From the NCBI GenBank assembly GCA_037138755.1, contig JBAXHT010000001.1, positions 1,397,805 to 1,461,804 of the forward strand: a stretch of DNA of 64,000 nucleotides, written 5' to 3'. Of the stretch, positions 26,295-35,103 are shown piece after piece; position 1 is the stretch's first letter, and each line of letters opens with the position of its first letter. The notes beneath the pieces are model-generated. The model had not been told where the DNA came from and made no database searches. It worked only from the letters and a program-made list of their open reading frames with translations. The stretch is from Armatimonadota bacterium. Its GTDB lineage: Bacteria; Armatimonadota; Fimbriimonadia; Fimbriimonadales; Fimbriimonadaceae. The position numbers and the translations under genes were made by a program.

Positions 26295-26879
26295 GTGGAA
26301 AATCCTTCACCCCTCGACTGGGGAGCCGCTCCCGACTGGTCAACCATCCCCGCGCCCACTGACGACGGCGCCACATCCCACCTCCCCGGACTGAACTGGC
26401 CACCCGTAAGTCTCGAAGGAACCGACGGACAACTGCACGATCTCTCCACCCTCAAGGGTCTAACCGTCGTCTACGCCTACCCGCGAACCGGTCAGCCCGG
26501 AATCGAGAATCCCGACGGTTGGGACCTCATCCCCGGCGCCCGAGGCTGCACCCCCCAATCCTGCTCCTTCCGAGACCATTTCGCCGAACTAAAAGCCCTG
26601 GGCGTCGACCATCTCTTCGGACTCTCGACCCAAACTGCCGACTACCAACGCGAAGCCGCCGAGCGCCTCCACCTGCCTTTCCCCATCCTCTCCGACGAGC
26701 AACTCATCCTCACCCAAGCCCTCAATCTCCCCACGTTCGAAGCCGGCGGAATGACCCTCCTCAAGCGCTGCACCTTCATCATCCTAAACGGAAAAATCCA
26801 CCACATCTTCTACCCCGTCTTCCCGCCAGACCAAAGTGCGAGCGCCGTCAAGCAGTGGCTAATCGATCGCGAACCGTGA
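26295..26879 (+). CDS. Peroxiredoxin (AhpC/TSA, atypical CTPQSC type)
   Basis: A thioredoxin-fold peroxidase of about 194 residues. The active region reads YPRTGQPG, then DLIPGARGCTPQSCSF: the peroxidatic Cys in GCTPQ is followed four residues later by a second Cys that can act as the resolving residue. An insertion of about 15 residues between the Pro/Thr loop and the Cys is typical of this subgroup. The frame is open to an ATG at 26223, but that would overlap the divergent rusA start, and the extra residues do not resemble the family. The GTG at 26295, with TAAAAC 11 nt upstream, gives a family-like N-terminus; the start remains uncertain. Confidence 0.82.
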   Translation: MENPSPLDWGAAPDWSTIPAPTDDGATSHLPGLNWPPVSLEGTDGQLHDLSTLKGLTVVYAYPRTGQPGIENPDGWDLIPGARGCTPQSCSFRDHFAELKALGVDHLFGLSTQTADYQREAAERLHLPFPILSDEQLILTQALNLPTFEAGGMTLLKRCTFIILNGKIHHIFYPVFPPDQSASAVKQWLIDREP

Positions 26880-26905
26880 CCTCAACCGACCCGACGAGCA
26901 ATGGC

Positions 26906-27643
26906 CTAAGCTCGGCCCGCATCTAAAACCGGCTTGCTGACCCAAGCATGATCCAAATCTCGCATGACTAAAGCGTGGTCAAACTCAACGCTTCCCGCAG
27001 GGAAAACCGCCTCGTCTTCAAAGAACGAAGAGTGAAACTGAAGCACCTCAAACGGGCGAACTTCCCATTGCTGAGTCACAAGCTGAATTCCGTCAAACCG
27101 ATCACAACGAGAAGTAGCCGAATACCCAATGCTGCCCGCTTCGAAGAACGCCGAAGAGGCGGCCAACGACTCGAAACGAGAACCCGTCGGCAGAGCATCA
27201 GCAACCCGGCCCTGCACTCCCAGGTTCATCGCCCCATCCTTGCTCCGAGCCGAAAGGGTTACCATCTCGCCATCATCGGTCACCTCAAAGTCCGCTGGGT
27301 ACTGTTCGCCCGGAAAAAGCCGTCCCCCCGCCAACTGCGACAACCAGAAATTACTATCCCGACGAGGGATATAAACCCCTTCGCATTGCCCTCCGTCAGC
27401 ATCCGTCCACGTCACAGCAAACCGGTGCGCCGCGTTCTCGCTCGAGAACCCTAGAACTTTCGGTAAACCCGAAGGACGAACCTGCTCAAGCCGAATCAAG
27501 CAGATCCCTCCGATCGCAAATCCGTCGTGCGTTTTCGGCGAAAACCGCTCGGGAAGCATCTTGGACGCAACTGCTGCATCAATCCGAAAATTAATGAGAA
27601 GCCGACGCCGTATCACCCCCCGAATCTCCCCAAAACTGGCCAT
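26906..27643 (-). CDS. DUF2071 (YqjF-like) protein
   Basis: About 245 residues resembling the DUF2071/YqjF family: RRRLLINFRID at the N-terminus, then PERFSPKTHDGFAIGGICLIRL, YIPRRDSNFW and AGGRLFPGEQ. The family has an acetoacetate-decarboxylase-like fold and no settled function. ATG 27643 (MASFGEIRG) is taken as start; an in-frame ATG at 27676 adds 11 residues. It is convergent with the peroxiredoxin gene, 26 nt apart. Confidence 0.75.
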   Translation of the reverse strand: MASFGEIRGVIRRRLLINFRIDAAVASKMLPERFSPKTHDGFAIGGICLIRLEQVRPSGLPKVLGFSSENAAHRFAVTWTDADGGQCEGVYIPRRDSNFWLSQLAGGRLFPGEQYPADFEVTDDGEMVTLSARSKDGAMNLGVQGRVADALPTGSRFESLAASSAFFEAGSIGYSATSRCDRFDGIQLVTQQWEVRPFEVLQFHSSFFEDEAVFPAGSVEFDHALVMRDLDHAWVSKPVLDAGRA

Positions 27644-27974
27644 CTTCAATTCCCAGACTACCTGGCGATCTACCATGGGGCAGCATGAGCGGAGGTAGCT
27701 GGATTGACCGATGCTGGTAAGCCCGTCTCCATGAGCTGTGAAGAGGCTCAGAATTTCCTTGCAAGCGATCCAAATTGAACCCGTGTATGACTACAAATCC
27801 AGGAAGAGCGTGCTATTCACTGCCTTCACTCAATCCCTGCCCGAACAGGACTTTGTTCTGCTACGATGGAGTATCGATGGTCACCAGTCCGTTTGATACT
27901 TTGGGAGGAACGGAGAGAGATTGTTCGCTCAACAGTGCGCCCCAATCGAGCAATCGCTCCCTAAACGGTGTGCA
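27644..27974. other. Intergenic region, nothing recognised
   Basis: About 330 bp between divergent genes. It should hold both promoters. Short open frames are present but have no start signal, homology hint or coding bias. No RNA or repeat was recognised. Confidence 0.5.
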
Positions 27975-28931
27975 ATGATTTCCACATTCCTACTGTGCTG
28001 TCTCGCCCAGCAGCAGATAAACCTCTCCGGTTCCTACGTTCTAGACTCCTCGTTTGGAGAAACAACTTTCAGTCATGGGGCGCTGAGTGTAGGCATCGAC
28101 TTCTCATCGGAAACATCGTATTGCCGTAAAGAGTTCTTGCTTGGAGCTGTTTCCGTAAACAAGGCACCGGGAAACCAACTAAGAAAAGTCTCCCTGACCG
28201 AGGACGACTGTGACGTCTACCTAGGACGAGACGTACTCGATGAACAAGCAATCTGGATTGATCGGATCAATCGAACGATCACCTTCAACAATCCAGAATG
28301 GCCACAAGAGAGAACGAAAACGCTAAAGCTCGTTATCGCTGGGAAGTCGCAAACAGTGCGGATTGGCAAAGACACCTTCAATCTGATGAGACTGCACAAC
28401 TTCGGCATCCTGCAAAGCTCGTCGCCAAAGACGGACGTGCTTCAAATGTTGTTCACTGAACCCGAATATCCTAAGTTCTTTTTATATGGAAACGCCAATA
28501 CCTTTGGCCTTGGGTTGGTTCCGGGCGATAAGTTAGCATTCAATATGGCAAAACGGGAAGTGGAGATAACGAATTCCAAGTTCTCCGAGGACAGCTTAGT
28601 GTTAGCTGCATTGTTGAGGCAAAGGTATTGGGTTAAACGAGATGGTGCGGGATGGTATCTCGCAGAGGGCATAACATCGAAAAACTTGGACCAGAGTCTT
28701 GAACCGCTTTGGATGAAACTGAGTAGTGTAGGGGGGCTTCCCGCAGAGAGAATCTCAATAGAAGCTCTCCGTAAAGACCGGCACCTAGTCAGAACAATCG
28801 CAGAAGCTAAAGAAGCTGTAGTAATCAATCGTCGAGGAGAGATCGAAGTACTCCGGCTCGAGGACGACTCTACGACAAGCTCCTCGGCCAGCCACTTTCA
28901 TGGGTGGGGTAAGCAAGATCATTCGAAATGA
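27975..28931 (+). CDS. Exported protein of unknown function, possible aspartyl-protease-like fold
   Basis: A 318-residue protein with a short hydrophobic N-terminus (MISTFLLCCLAQQ). Early residues YVLDSSFGET and a later DVYLGRDVLDEQAIWIDRINRTITF faintly recall the retropepsin-like 'D-T/S-G' and 'LG-x-D-L...D' pattern, but the first motif is not intact, so catalysis is doubtful. The C-terminus ends in a Ser-rich tail with FHGWGKQ, whose DNA matches a second copy 475 bp downstream. The base composition is more AT-rich than in core genes. It overlaps the next gene as ATGA. Confidence 0.6.
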   Translation: MISTFLLCCLAQQQINLSGSYVLDSSFGETTFSHGALSVGIDFSSETSYCRKEFLLGAVSVNKAPGNQLRKVSLTEDDCDVYLGRDVLDEQAIWIDRINRTITFNNPEWPQERTKTLKLVIAGKSQTVRIGKDTFNLMRLHNFGILQSSSPKTDVLQMLFTEPEYPKFFLYGNANTFGLGLVPGDKLAFNMAKREVEITNSKFSEDSLVLAALLRQRYWVKRDGAGWYLAEGITSKNLDQSLEPLWMKLSSVGGLPAERISIEALRKDRHLVRTIAEAKEAVVINRRGEIEVLRLEDDSTTSSSASHFHGWGKQDHSK

Positions 28932-29338
28932 TGCTCGAAACCGAAGGTCGAAAGATGTCCTACAAGGTGACAATATGGATTGTCGTCGTAGGCTTCCCGT
29001 TGCATCTCTTTTTTGGGACGATGATCGTTCCAGGCCAGGCTGACACGATTCTGAATTGTTTACTGCTAGGGCTTGCGGCGTGCAACTTTTGGTATATGGC
29101 GAAAAATCCTGCTGTGTTCAGAGTTGAAGATGAGTTTAGGAACATCACAAAGACGGGAAGAAATGCAATTGTTTTGCCTGGTGTGTTTCGTTTTGTCGAG
29201 ATGGTTACGCGCTCGAACTTGCCCGCTGAAGATCTAAGGTGGATGCCCTATGTAGACGCTTTGCTTTGCTTCCTGGGGGCGATTTACCTCTGGCGCAAAA
29301 TCTGGCTCGTCAATCGTCGCAATACGCCGAAACCCTGA
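28928..29338 (+). CDS. Small membrane protein, unknown
   Basis: A 136-residue protein with three or four probable membrane helices: about 14-32 (TIWIVVVGFPLHLFF), 41-57, a weak segment near 80-95, and 110-124 before a basic tail. It is translationally coupled to the preceding gene (ATGA overlap), so the two probably act together at the membrane. No family is recognised; an internal ATG eleven residues in is an alternative start. Confidence 0.6.
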   Translation: MMLETEGRKMSYKVTIWIVVVGFPLHLFFGTMIVPGQADTILNCLLLGLAACNFWYMAKNPAVFRVEDEFRNITKTGRNAIVLPGVFRFVEMVTRSNLPAEDLRWMPYVDALLCFLGAIYLWRKIWLVNRRNTPKP

Positions 29339-29910
29339 CAGTTCCTAGACGTCGCCAGACGACAAGCCACTTGCGTGGGTGGGGCAAGCGGAAGGGCATG
29401 GGCTGGCACGTTTAAGCGACAGTTGCCGAGTGCTTGGCTGACATGCGCCTAGCTTAAGCGTGAACAGCCATTCGATCTCACCGAGCACTTCCAACTGATG
29501 ACTAGCTCAAAGTCTCGGACCGCTCATTGAACTGTCAGCAAACATGCATCAAACATGGTTGACAAACCCCACCTTTTGTCGCCTAGTAAGTGATGATCAA
29601 AAACTTTCTACACGCGAGCGAGGAACGTCCCGATGAAGTCGCGATGGACCGTCCGGAGATATCCGGAGCGCCTCGCTTGCCTGCGCCTAAGTCTGAGCAA
29701 GGCTCCCACCCCCACTCAAATCCTTGTCCCCACTTGTCCCCACCAAAATCGAAAAAAGAGCACCCATTTGAACCCAATGTCCCCACCAAAACGCGTCGCA
29801 GTTCTTTCCCACTCAAGCCTCAAAGCGCCTACCCAACCCTACCCAGCTTTCTCACCAAATCCGCACATTCTCGAACCTGACTACCCACCCAAATGTGTCG
29901 CAGTTCTCTC
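29339..29910. other. Non-coding gap with short repeats
   Basis: About 570 bp without a credible gene. It holds a copy (29366-29390) of a 25-bp sequence also found at 28891-28915 (21 of 25 identical), and a GTCGCAGTTCT repeat at 29795-29805 and 29897-29907 set in CCCACC-rich DNA. The second half is strongly C-rich and G-poor on the plus strand. It may be eroded coding or mobile DNA. Confidence 0.45.
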
Positions 29911-31533
29911 CTATCGCTTCCCGCTCCAACCCTGCCGGGTCACGATCGGAACGTACCCGACCTCCATTCCCTTCGGCGGTTTCACCAGAAGTGCCGGATC
30001 AACGCTCGCCAACTTACCCACGGAGGGCTCTGGCAAGTAGCTCCGATCCTGCTTCCAATTGCGGTGAATCTTCTCCACCCGTTTCTGAATCGCCTCACGC
30101 TCCGAAGGGCTCAAATCCGCATTCAGCATCGCGGGCTGATCCGCAAACCGATACCAGTAGTAAGTCACTTCGCTGCCATCTCCAAGCTTGCGAACGAACG
30201 GCCCCGCCTTCGGTCCCGGCGACTTCCAAGGTGTCTGAGCTTCCGAGGGAGTCACGTAAGGCTCCGTCGGCCGTTTGGCCGGCGGAAACTTCGCATCCTG
30301 CAACCCCGTCTCCTCGGGAACCTCATCCCGACGAACCACCGCCCAAACCTCTTTGCCATTTGGCTTCTTCGTCAGCCGGTAAAACTCGGGCAAGGTCACC
30401 AACGAACCGTCCGCGCCCTGGTCTCCCATCAGCTCCCGCTTCCATCGGTAGCCGTAAGTCTGAGGATCGAGCGCAATCGGCGAAGCATACGAAGCCCAAT
30501 CAACGTCCGCCGACTTCGAATGCTCAACCCCCGGAAGGTGAATCTTCCACGTCGCATACCCTCCAGTCTTGAACGTGTGAACGCTCGACGCTGCCTCGTT
30601 GATCTTGCCCGAAGCCACCTGACCACCGCCGAACCACCGACTCACATCATCCCAAAGCGCGCCTTTCGCATAAGCCGTGCTCCGATGAATCAGCCGAGAA
30701 TCCTTCCCAATCTCGCCGGGAAAATGAGTCGGCGCAATTCGAGCAAACATCGTCCCAGCGCTGTCCTTAGCCACCATCGCCGGAACATGTTGAGTCTCCA
30801 TCTGCACCGCCCGGTTAGGGTCGCTTGGCCTAGAATCCAGAAAGAGTCCCGCCAACTTCTCGTCCTTAGCCGAAGCTTTTGACCAGAAGTGAGGAGTGAA
30901 AAACGCCACCGGCCCCTTAAAATTTGCCGAGTTCAGGACCAACGTCCAAGCATTGTTTCCCGTCGGAACCGCCTTGCCTGCTGTCGTAGCCTTAGGCTCG
31001 GTCAACGGCAAGGGCAAGTACCCATAACCAAACAACTCACCCTTCGTCCCTTGCTTAAGATTCAGTCCGTCCGGTGGCCAAAGCACCCACGGGCTCAGCT
31101 GAGCAACCGCGTAAAGCCCAGTCGGATTCTTCCAATCCCGTCCCTTGCCCGCGCCCGGTCCATTCGCCCACTCGCTGAAGTTGAGCGCAACGCCGCCCAT
31201 GATGAACTTCGGCGTCTCCGTCGCAAACCGAGTATCCCGCCACCATCCAAGCCCGCCCTCGATATCGGTGTAGTGATCCTTCGGCCCCTTCCCCTCAAAC
31301 TGCGGAAACATCCAAGTGCCAAACAAACCACTCTGAAAATCCGATCCCGGATAAGTCTTCTGCAACGGCCAAGTCGCCACGTACATCGAGAACCCCCCGT
31401 TAAACTTCGGATCAACTCGCTCGTGAGGGACAATCAAATACCCCGCCATCTCCGTCATCTGTGGTCCAGTCTGACGTGATGGAGAGAGTGTGCTCAGAGT
31501 GGGAAGTTGTGAGATAAGGATGCTAAAGATCAT
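29911..31533 (-). CDS. Large exported protein of unknown function
   Basis: About 540 residues, not recognised. The N-terminus MIFSILISQLPTLSTLS is a likely signal peptide. The mature part is rich in Trp, Gly and Pro with aromatic patches (GYGYLPLPL, WVLWPPDGLNL, TYYWYRFADQPAML), as in carbohydrate-binding or glycosidase-associated beta proteins, but no catalytic signature is visible. The N-terminal portion of the longer frame (to 31614) overlaps the preceding gene and is ignored. It lies 61 nt downstream of the GH5 gene on the same strand, which weakly suggests a role with polysaccharides. Confidence 0.65.
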   Translation of the reverse strand: MIFSILISQLPTLSTLSPSRQTGPQMTEMAGYLIVPHERVDPKFNGGFSMYVATWPLQKTYPGSDFQSGLFGTWMFPQFEGKGPKDHYTDIEGGLGWWRDTRFATETPKFIMGGVALNFSEWANGPGAGKGRDWKNPTGLYAVAQLSPWVLWPPDGLNLKQGTKGELFGYGYLPLPLTEPKATTAGKAVPTGNNAWTLVLNSANFKGPVAFFTPHFWSKASAKDEKLAGLFLDSRPSDPNRAVQMETQHVPAMVAKDSAGTMFARIAPTHFPGEIGKDSRLIHRSTAYAKGALWDDVSRWFGGGQVASGKINEAASSVHTFKTGGYATWKIHLPGVEHSKSADVDWASYASPIALDPQTYGYRWKRELMGDQGADGSLVTLPEFYRLTKKPNGKEVWAVVRRDEVPEETGLQDAKFPPAKRPTEPYVTPSEAQTPWKSPGPKAGPFVRKLGDGSEVTYYWYRFADQPAMLNADLSPSEREAIQKRVEKIHRNWKQDRSYLPEPSVGKLASVDPALLVKPPKGMEVGYVPIVTRQGWSGKR

Positions 31534-31594
31534 GACAGTGCTCTTCCGGACGACTCGTGGTGATTCTATTGTAGTGGAGGTTGAATCAGGAAGC

Positions 31595-32683
31595 TTATTT
31601 GCAAGCCGCAACAACTACGTCAATCAACCCCGGAAACTGCGGAGCCCCGGTCTTCCGATTGAACAGTCCTGAATCAATCCCGATATCCCATAGCATCGGA
31701 ACCACCCCGTGTCGATACGCCGACCTCGTCACGTATCCAACCCATGCCCGCTGAAACTTCTCGTACCCCGGAAACTGCTTTTTCGACATCGCCGCATACT
31801 CGCCTAACAAGACCGGAACTCCCTTATCGACAAACCAAGTCTTCATCAACCCAAACTGCCGATCCACAAAGGCCTCGTTCGCCCATGTTTCGGTCACCTT
31901 GGGATCAGTCGCCCCCGCTCCCCACTGCCAAACCGAACTCTTCTCATTCAACGTGAAATTGTAAGGATCGTAGTAATGAACTTCCATCATCAACTTCTCC
32001 TTGACCGAGTCCTTAGGAAGCGTCGCATTGAACTTCACCGCATGACCAATATTCGTGTTGTAGCTCTGAACCACCAAGAATCGTTTAGAGTTCATGCCAC
32101 CCGTCTTTCGAACCGTATCAACGAACAACTGGTTGTATCCGTTCTGAACCTCCGCGTTCTCCGCCGTTGGATCCCCGTAGTTGTCCTTTACATGCACCTC
32201 ATTGCTTCCGGCAAAGATCAGATGATCATCGAAGCTCTTGAAGCGGGTGCCGATCTGCTTCCAAAACGCTGCCAACCGCCGCCCGGCCGCATCGCGGTCC
32301 TTAAAGGTCGGCTCCAACCAGCCGCCATCCCAGTGAACATTGAGCATCACGATCAGGTCAGCCATTCGGGCCATCTTAACAACCTTCTCAACGTGATTCA
32401 TCCACGATGCCGAAACGGTGTGATTCGTATCCGAATACTGCGACCAAGCCGCCGGAATTCGAATGCTTCGGAACCCTGCCGATCTCATCGCCTTGAACAC
32501 CGCCTCATTCGGCTCCGGATTCCCCCAGGAAGTCGCCTTCGGAATCGCCTCGAGCGTATTGCCCAAGTTAATTCCCGGCGACATCAAATTCAGAGCATTT
32601 TTAGCTGTCAGAGCTTCGCCCGCAAGCGAGTGGCTGATCACTCCCAAAAGCAACGCGAAAACGATAGCCGCGCGACTTCTCAT
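31595..32683 (-). CDS. GH5 glycanase (endoglucanase-type), exported
   Basis: A 362-residue family-5 enzyme with a clear signal peptide (AAIVFALLLGVISHSLA). MSPGINLGNTLEA opens the barrel, IRIPAAWSQY follows, the acid/base is Glu162 in FAGSNEVHV (NEV replaces the usual NEP), MEVHYYDPYNF sits on strand 6, and the nucleophile is Glu295 in LLGEYAA. It would cut beta-glucan or mannan outside the cytoplasm. Only 5 nt separate it from the cyclophilin upstream, so the two are co-transcribed. Confidence 0.92.
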   Translation of the reverse strand: MRSRAAIVFALLLGVISHSLAGEALTAKNALNLMSPGINLGNTLEAIPKATSWGNPEPNEAVFKAMRSAGFRSIRIPAAWSQYSDTNHTVSASWMNHVEKVVKMARMADLIVMLNVHWDGGWLEPTFKDRDAAGRRLAAFWKQIGTRFKSFDDHLIFAGSNEVHVKDNYGDPTAENAEVQNGYNQLFVDTVRKTGGMNSKRFLVVQSYNTNIGHAVKFNATLPKDSVKEKLMMEVHYYDPYNFTLNEKSSVWQWGAGATDPKVTETWANEAFVDRQFGLMKTWFVDKGVPVLLGEYAAMSKKQFPGYEKFQRAWVGYVTRSAYRHGVVPMLWDIGIDSGLFNRKTGAPQFPGLIDVVVAACK

Positions 32684-32688
32684 CAGCC

Positions 32689-33228
32689 TTATCGTTCTTC
32701 GATCTTCACTGTCATCTCGACTCGTTTCACCGGGTTATCTCGCTCATCTCGTTCTGAGGCGACGATCTTGTCCACGACGTCCATCCCCTTGGTCACTTTT
32801 CCGAACGCGGAATACTGGCCGTCAAGGTGAGGTGAAGTCGCAACCATGATAAAGAACTGCGAACCTGCAGAATCTGGGTCTTGCGAGCGAGCCATGCTGA
32901 GGATTCCTCGGACGTGCTTCGTATCATTGAATTCGGCTTTAACTTGGTATCCTGGTCCACCGGTCCCCGGATAACCAGTTGCGCCCGGCTTTGTGTTTGG
33001 ACATCCTCCCTGAATCATAAACCCCGGGATGACACGGTGAAACGCGGTCTTGTCGTAGAACCCTTTTTTCGCCAAAGCGATGAAGTTCGCGACGTGCTTC
33101 GGAGCCTTATTGGGGAAGAACTCTAGCTCGATTACACCAAGCGTGGTGGTTATCACGGCCACGGGTTTCTTAGCGACTTTCGGAGCGTCGGCTTGATGCA
33201 AAAGAACTGCACAGAGAAGGGTGTACAT
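32689..33228 (-). CDS. Cyclophilin-type peptidyl-prolyl isomerase
   Basis: A 179-residue cyclophilin. VITTTLGVIELEFFPNKAPKHVANF begins the domain, the active-site Arg is in FHRVIPGFMIQGG, and SQFFIMVATSPHLDGQYSAFGKV contains the ligand-binding residues. A short hydrophobic N-terminus (YTLLCAVLL) suggests export, so it may fold secreted proteins such as the GH5 enzyme encoded right after it. Confidence 0.94.
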   Translation of the reverse strand: MYTLLCAVLLHQADAPKVAKKPVAVITTTLGVIELEFFPNKAPKHVANFIALAKKGFYDKTAFHRVIPGFMIQGGCPNTKPGATGYPGTGGPGYQVKAEFNDTKHVRGILSMARSQDPDSAGSQFFIMVATSPHLDGQYSAFGKVTKGMDVVDKIVASERDERDNPVKRVEMTVKIEER

Positions 33229-33234
33229 CCAGTT

Positions 33235-33240
33235 ATGTTA
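33235..33240 (-). promoter_or_regulatory. -10 box TAACAT, leaderless start
   Basis: On the minus strand TAACAT is 6 nt before the cyclophilin ATG at 33228; no Shine-Dalgarno is present. Confidence 0.5.
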
Positions 33241-33262
33241 GCACCTGAGATCGATTCGAGCT

Positions 33263-33910
33263 TTATAGCTTTTGAATCTTCACTCGCTGCAAAACTCGCT
33301 TTACCAAAGCCGCCTCTACGGGAGCCCATTTGGGCGATAGCTTGTTGTCAACGATCAACTCCGCAAACGTGACTCCGGTCGGAGCCATGTCTTCGGCGTA
33401 CAGAATCATCAGTTCGCGCCGCTTTGTCGGCTCCGGCAGGTGAACAAGTCGAACATTGATGATCTCCTTCGGCATCGTGTACCCTGCCGCCGAGATCAGG
33501 CGAACAACTCGCTCGATTTCGGATCCGGGTTTGAAGGTTGTCTCCATCGGCCCGAACCGGGGCCGCATGTTGAAGTCCAATCCAGCGATCTTAATGTCCG
33601 TCCCGTTCTTGTACTCGTAAGAGTAGGTCGGCTTCGAGGGCAAGTAAGCCTCAAACTGCACCCAGCAATAGCTCTTCACCCGCTTCTGATTGTCCGCCTC
33701 AACAAACACTTGAATCTCGCAGTCGGCGACATCAAACAAGTTCCACCGGTCTGCGCCTACATACTTGAACGACTTCGGCAAAGTCACCTTTGCGCGAGGT
33801 AGGTCCTCCGAAATCACACTCGTGCCAACTACTTTGTGGTTGGGGGTCTGCACTGACGGATTTTCTCGAGCGAGTAGAAGAGTTGCGCCAAGTGCCAAGA
33901 ACTGACTCAT
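33263..33910 (-). CDS. Exported protein of unknown function
   Basis: A 215-residue protein with a short N-terminal signal (SQFLALGATLLLA). The mature part is predicted alpha/beta with LPKSFKYVGADRWNLF and MRPRFGPMETTF; no family is recognised. It stands alone between the cyclophilin and ROK genes on the same strand. Confidence 0.65.
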   Translation of the reverse strand: MSQFLALGATLLLARENPSVQTPNHKVVGTSVISEDLPRAKVTLPKSFKYVGADRWNLFDVADCEIQVFVEADNQKRVKSYCWVQFEAYLPSKPTYSYEYKNGTDIKIAGLDFNMRPRFGPMETTFKPGSEIERVVRLISAAGYTMPKEIINVRLVHLPEPTKRRELMILYAEDMAPTGVTFAELIVDNKLSPKWAPVEAALVKRVLQRVKIQKL

Positions 33911-33965
33911 GAATCGGATACGGCTCTATCCACCCGATCGGTTACCAGGGGGTCAATCTGCCCAG

Positions 33966-34991
33966 CTATTTAGCCCACTTCAGTGCTTCGAATGCTAGAG
34001 CCGCCCCTCCTAGCATTCCTGCATCCTCAACCTGCTCCGCAAGCCGAAGCTCGCAATCTCGGAACAATGATGTGATTGCATTCGAACGAGCAGCCTCAAA
34101 GATAGGGTTGAGCAACCACTTACCCGCCTTAGAAACCTGCCCTCCAATCGCCACAATGTCCGGAGCAAAGATGTTGATGTAATTCGCGACCCCGACACCC
34201 AGAACGGTGCCGACTTCGCGAAAGGTCTCAATCGCGACCTCGTCTCCAGCTTCGCATGCCTCAAAAATCATGCGAGGAGTGATCGAGGAGGGATTGCCCT
34301 CCGAGAGTTCGGTCAGAGCCGAGGCGCGACCCCGAATGATCTTGTACTGCGCCCGCCGCACAATTGCATCTCGCTGGCAATAGGCCTCAACCGTCCCGTA
34401 AGTTCCTGCGCTACAGTCCAAGCCGTCCATGTTCACAATGACGTGCCCAAGCTCAGCTCCGCCTTTATTGCCGCCAACTAAAACTAAGGGCCCGCGCGCG
34501 TCGCCCAAAAGGGCATCTGGAGAGAGAATGACCCCGCCGCCGATCCCCGTACCCATCGTCACCATTACAAACGACTTAGCCGTTCCACGACCACAGCCGT
34601 ACCGATACTCGCCCAACGCCGCCATGTTGGCGTCGTTGTCCATGAAAATCGGAATATCAATGTGCTTCGACAAGGGTGCCCGAACCGGAACATCGAACCA
34701 GCTCTCAAAAATTCCGTCAACGTCCTGCCCAAAGTTTGGAGCCCATCGAACGATTCCCGCCGCGTTATCAATGTGTCCTGGTATAGCCAGGCCGACTGCT
34801 TCTGGTTTGGACTCAGCCGCTCCCATTGCCTGCCGAATCGTTCCGGCTAAGGCGTCAAAAATCGCCTCGGTACCTTTCTGAGCGTGAGAAGGATTCTCGA
34901 ACTGCTTGCCAGCCGGCGAGCCATCCTCGTAAAAGGCTCCCGCCCGAACATTCGTTCCCCCGAGATCAACGCCGATTACGCATCTAGACAC
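33966..34991 (-). CDS. ROK-family sugar kinase, glucokinase-like
   Basis: A 341-residue ATP-dependent kinase with the ROK/ASKHA fold. VIGVDLGGTNVRAG is the phosphate-1 motif, DNDANMAALGE carries the catalytic Asp, and MVTMGTGIGGGVI and the adenosine motif around VAIGGQVSKAG are present. The ROK zinc motif GHxxVxxxGxxCxCGxxGCxE is degenerate: GHVIVNMDGLDCSAGTYGTVE keeps the His, first Cys and Glu but lacks the second and third Cys. Glucose is the probable substrate but others are possible. The GTG at 34991 is chosen because TAAACT lies 7 nt upstream; a start at 35024 would lie upstream of this promoter. Confidence 0.9.
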   Translation of the reverse strand: MSRCVIGVDLGGTNVRAGAFYEDGSPAGKQFENPSHAQKGTEAIFDALAGTIRQAMGAAESKPEAVGLAIPGHIDNAAGIVRWAPNFGQDVDGIFESWFDVPVRAPLSKHIDIPIFMDNDANMAALGEYRYGCGRGTAKSFVMVTMGTGIGGGVILSPDALLGDARGPLVLVGGNKGGAELGHVIVNMDGLDCSAGTYGTVEAYCQRDAIVRRAQYKIIRGRASALTELSEGNPSSITPRMIFEACEAGDEVAIETFREVGTVLGVGVANYINIFAPDIVAIGGQVSKAGKWLLNPIFEAARSNAITSLFRDCELRLAEQVEDAGMLGGAALAFEALKWAK

Positions 34992-34998
34992 ATTGAAA

Positions 34999-35004
34999 AG
35001 TTTA
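34999..35004 (-). promoter_or_regulatory. -10 box TAAACT, leaderless start
   Basis: On the minus strand TAAACT is 7 nt before the GTG at 34991. It decides between two candidate starts of the ROK gene. Confidence 0.5.
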
Positions 35005-35103
35005 GCATCCGGGTAACCCCGCAATCGAATGATGAATCTATGTAAGAATTGTTGAACTAACTACCTGGCAAAAGCGTAGGGGTTAGATACAGTTTGGGGA
35101 GAT

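Noticed and set aside
27775-27978. Short plus-strand frame in the 27.6-28.0 kb gap
   Set aside because: No promoter-start pairing, no hydrophobic or domain signal, and it overlaps the start of the next gene.
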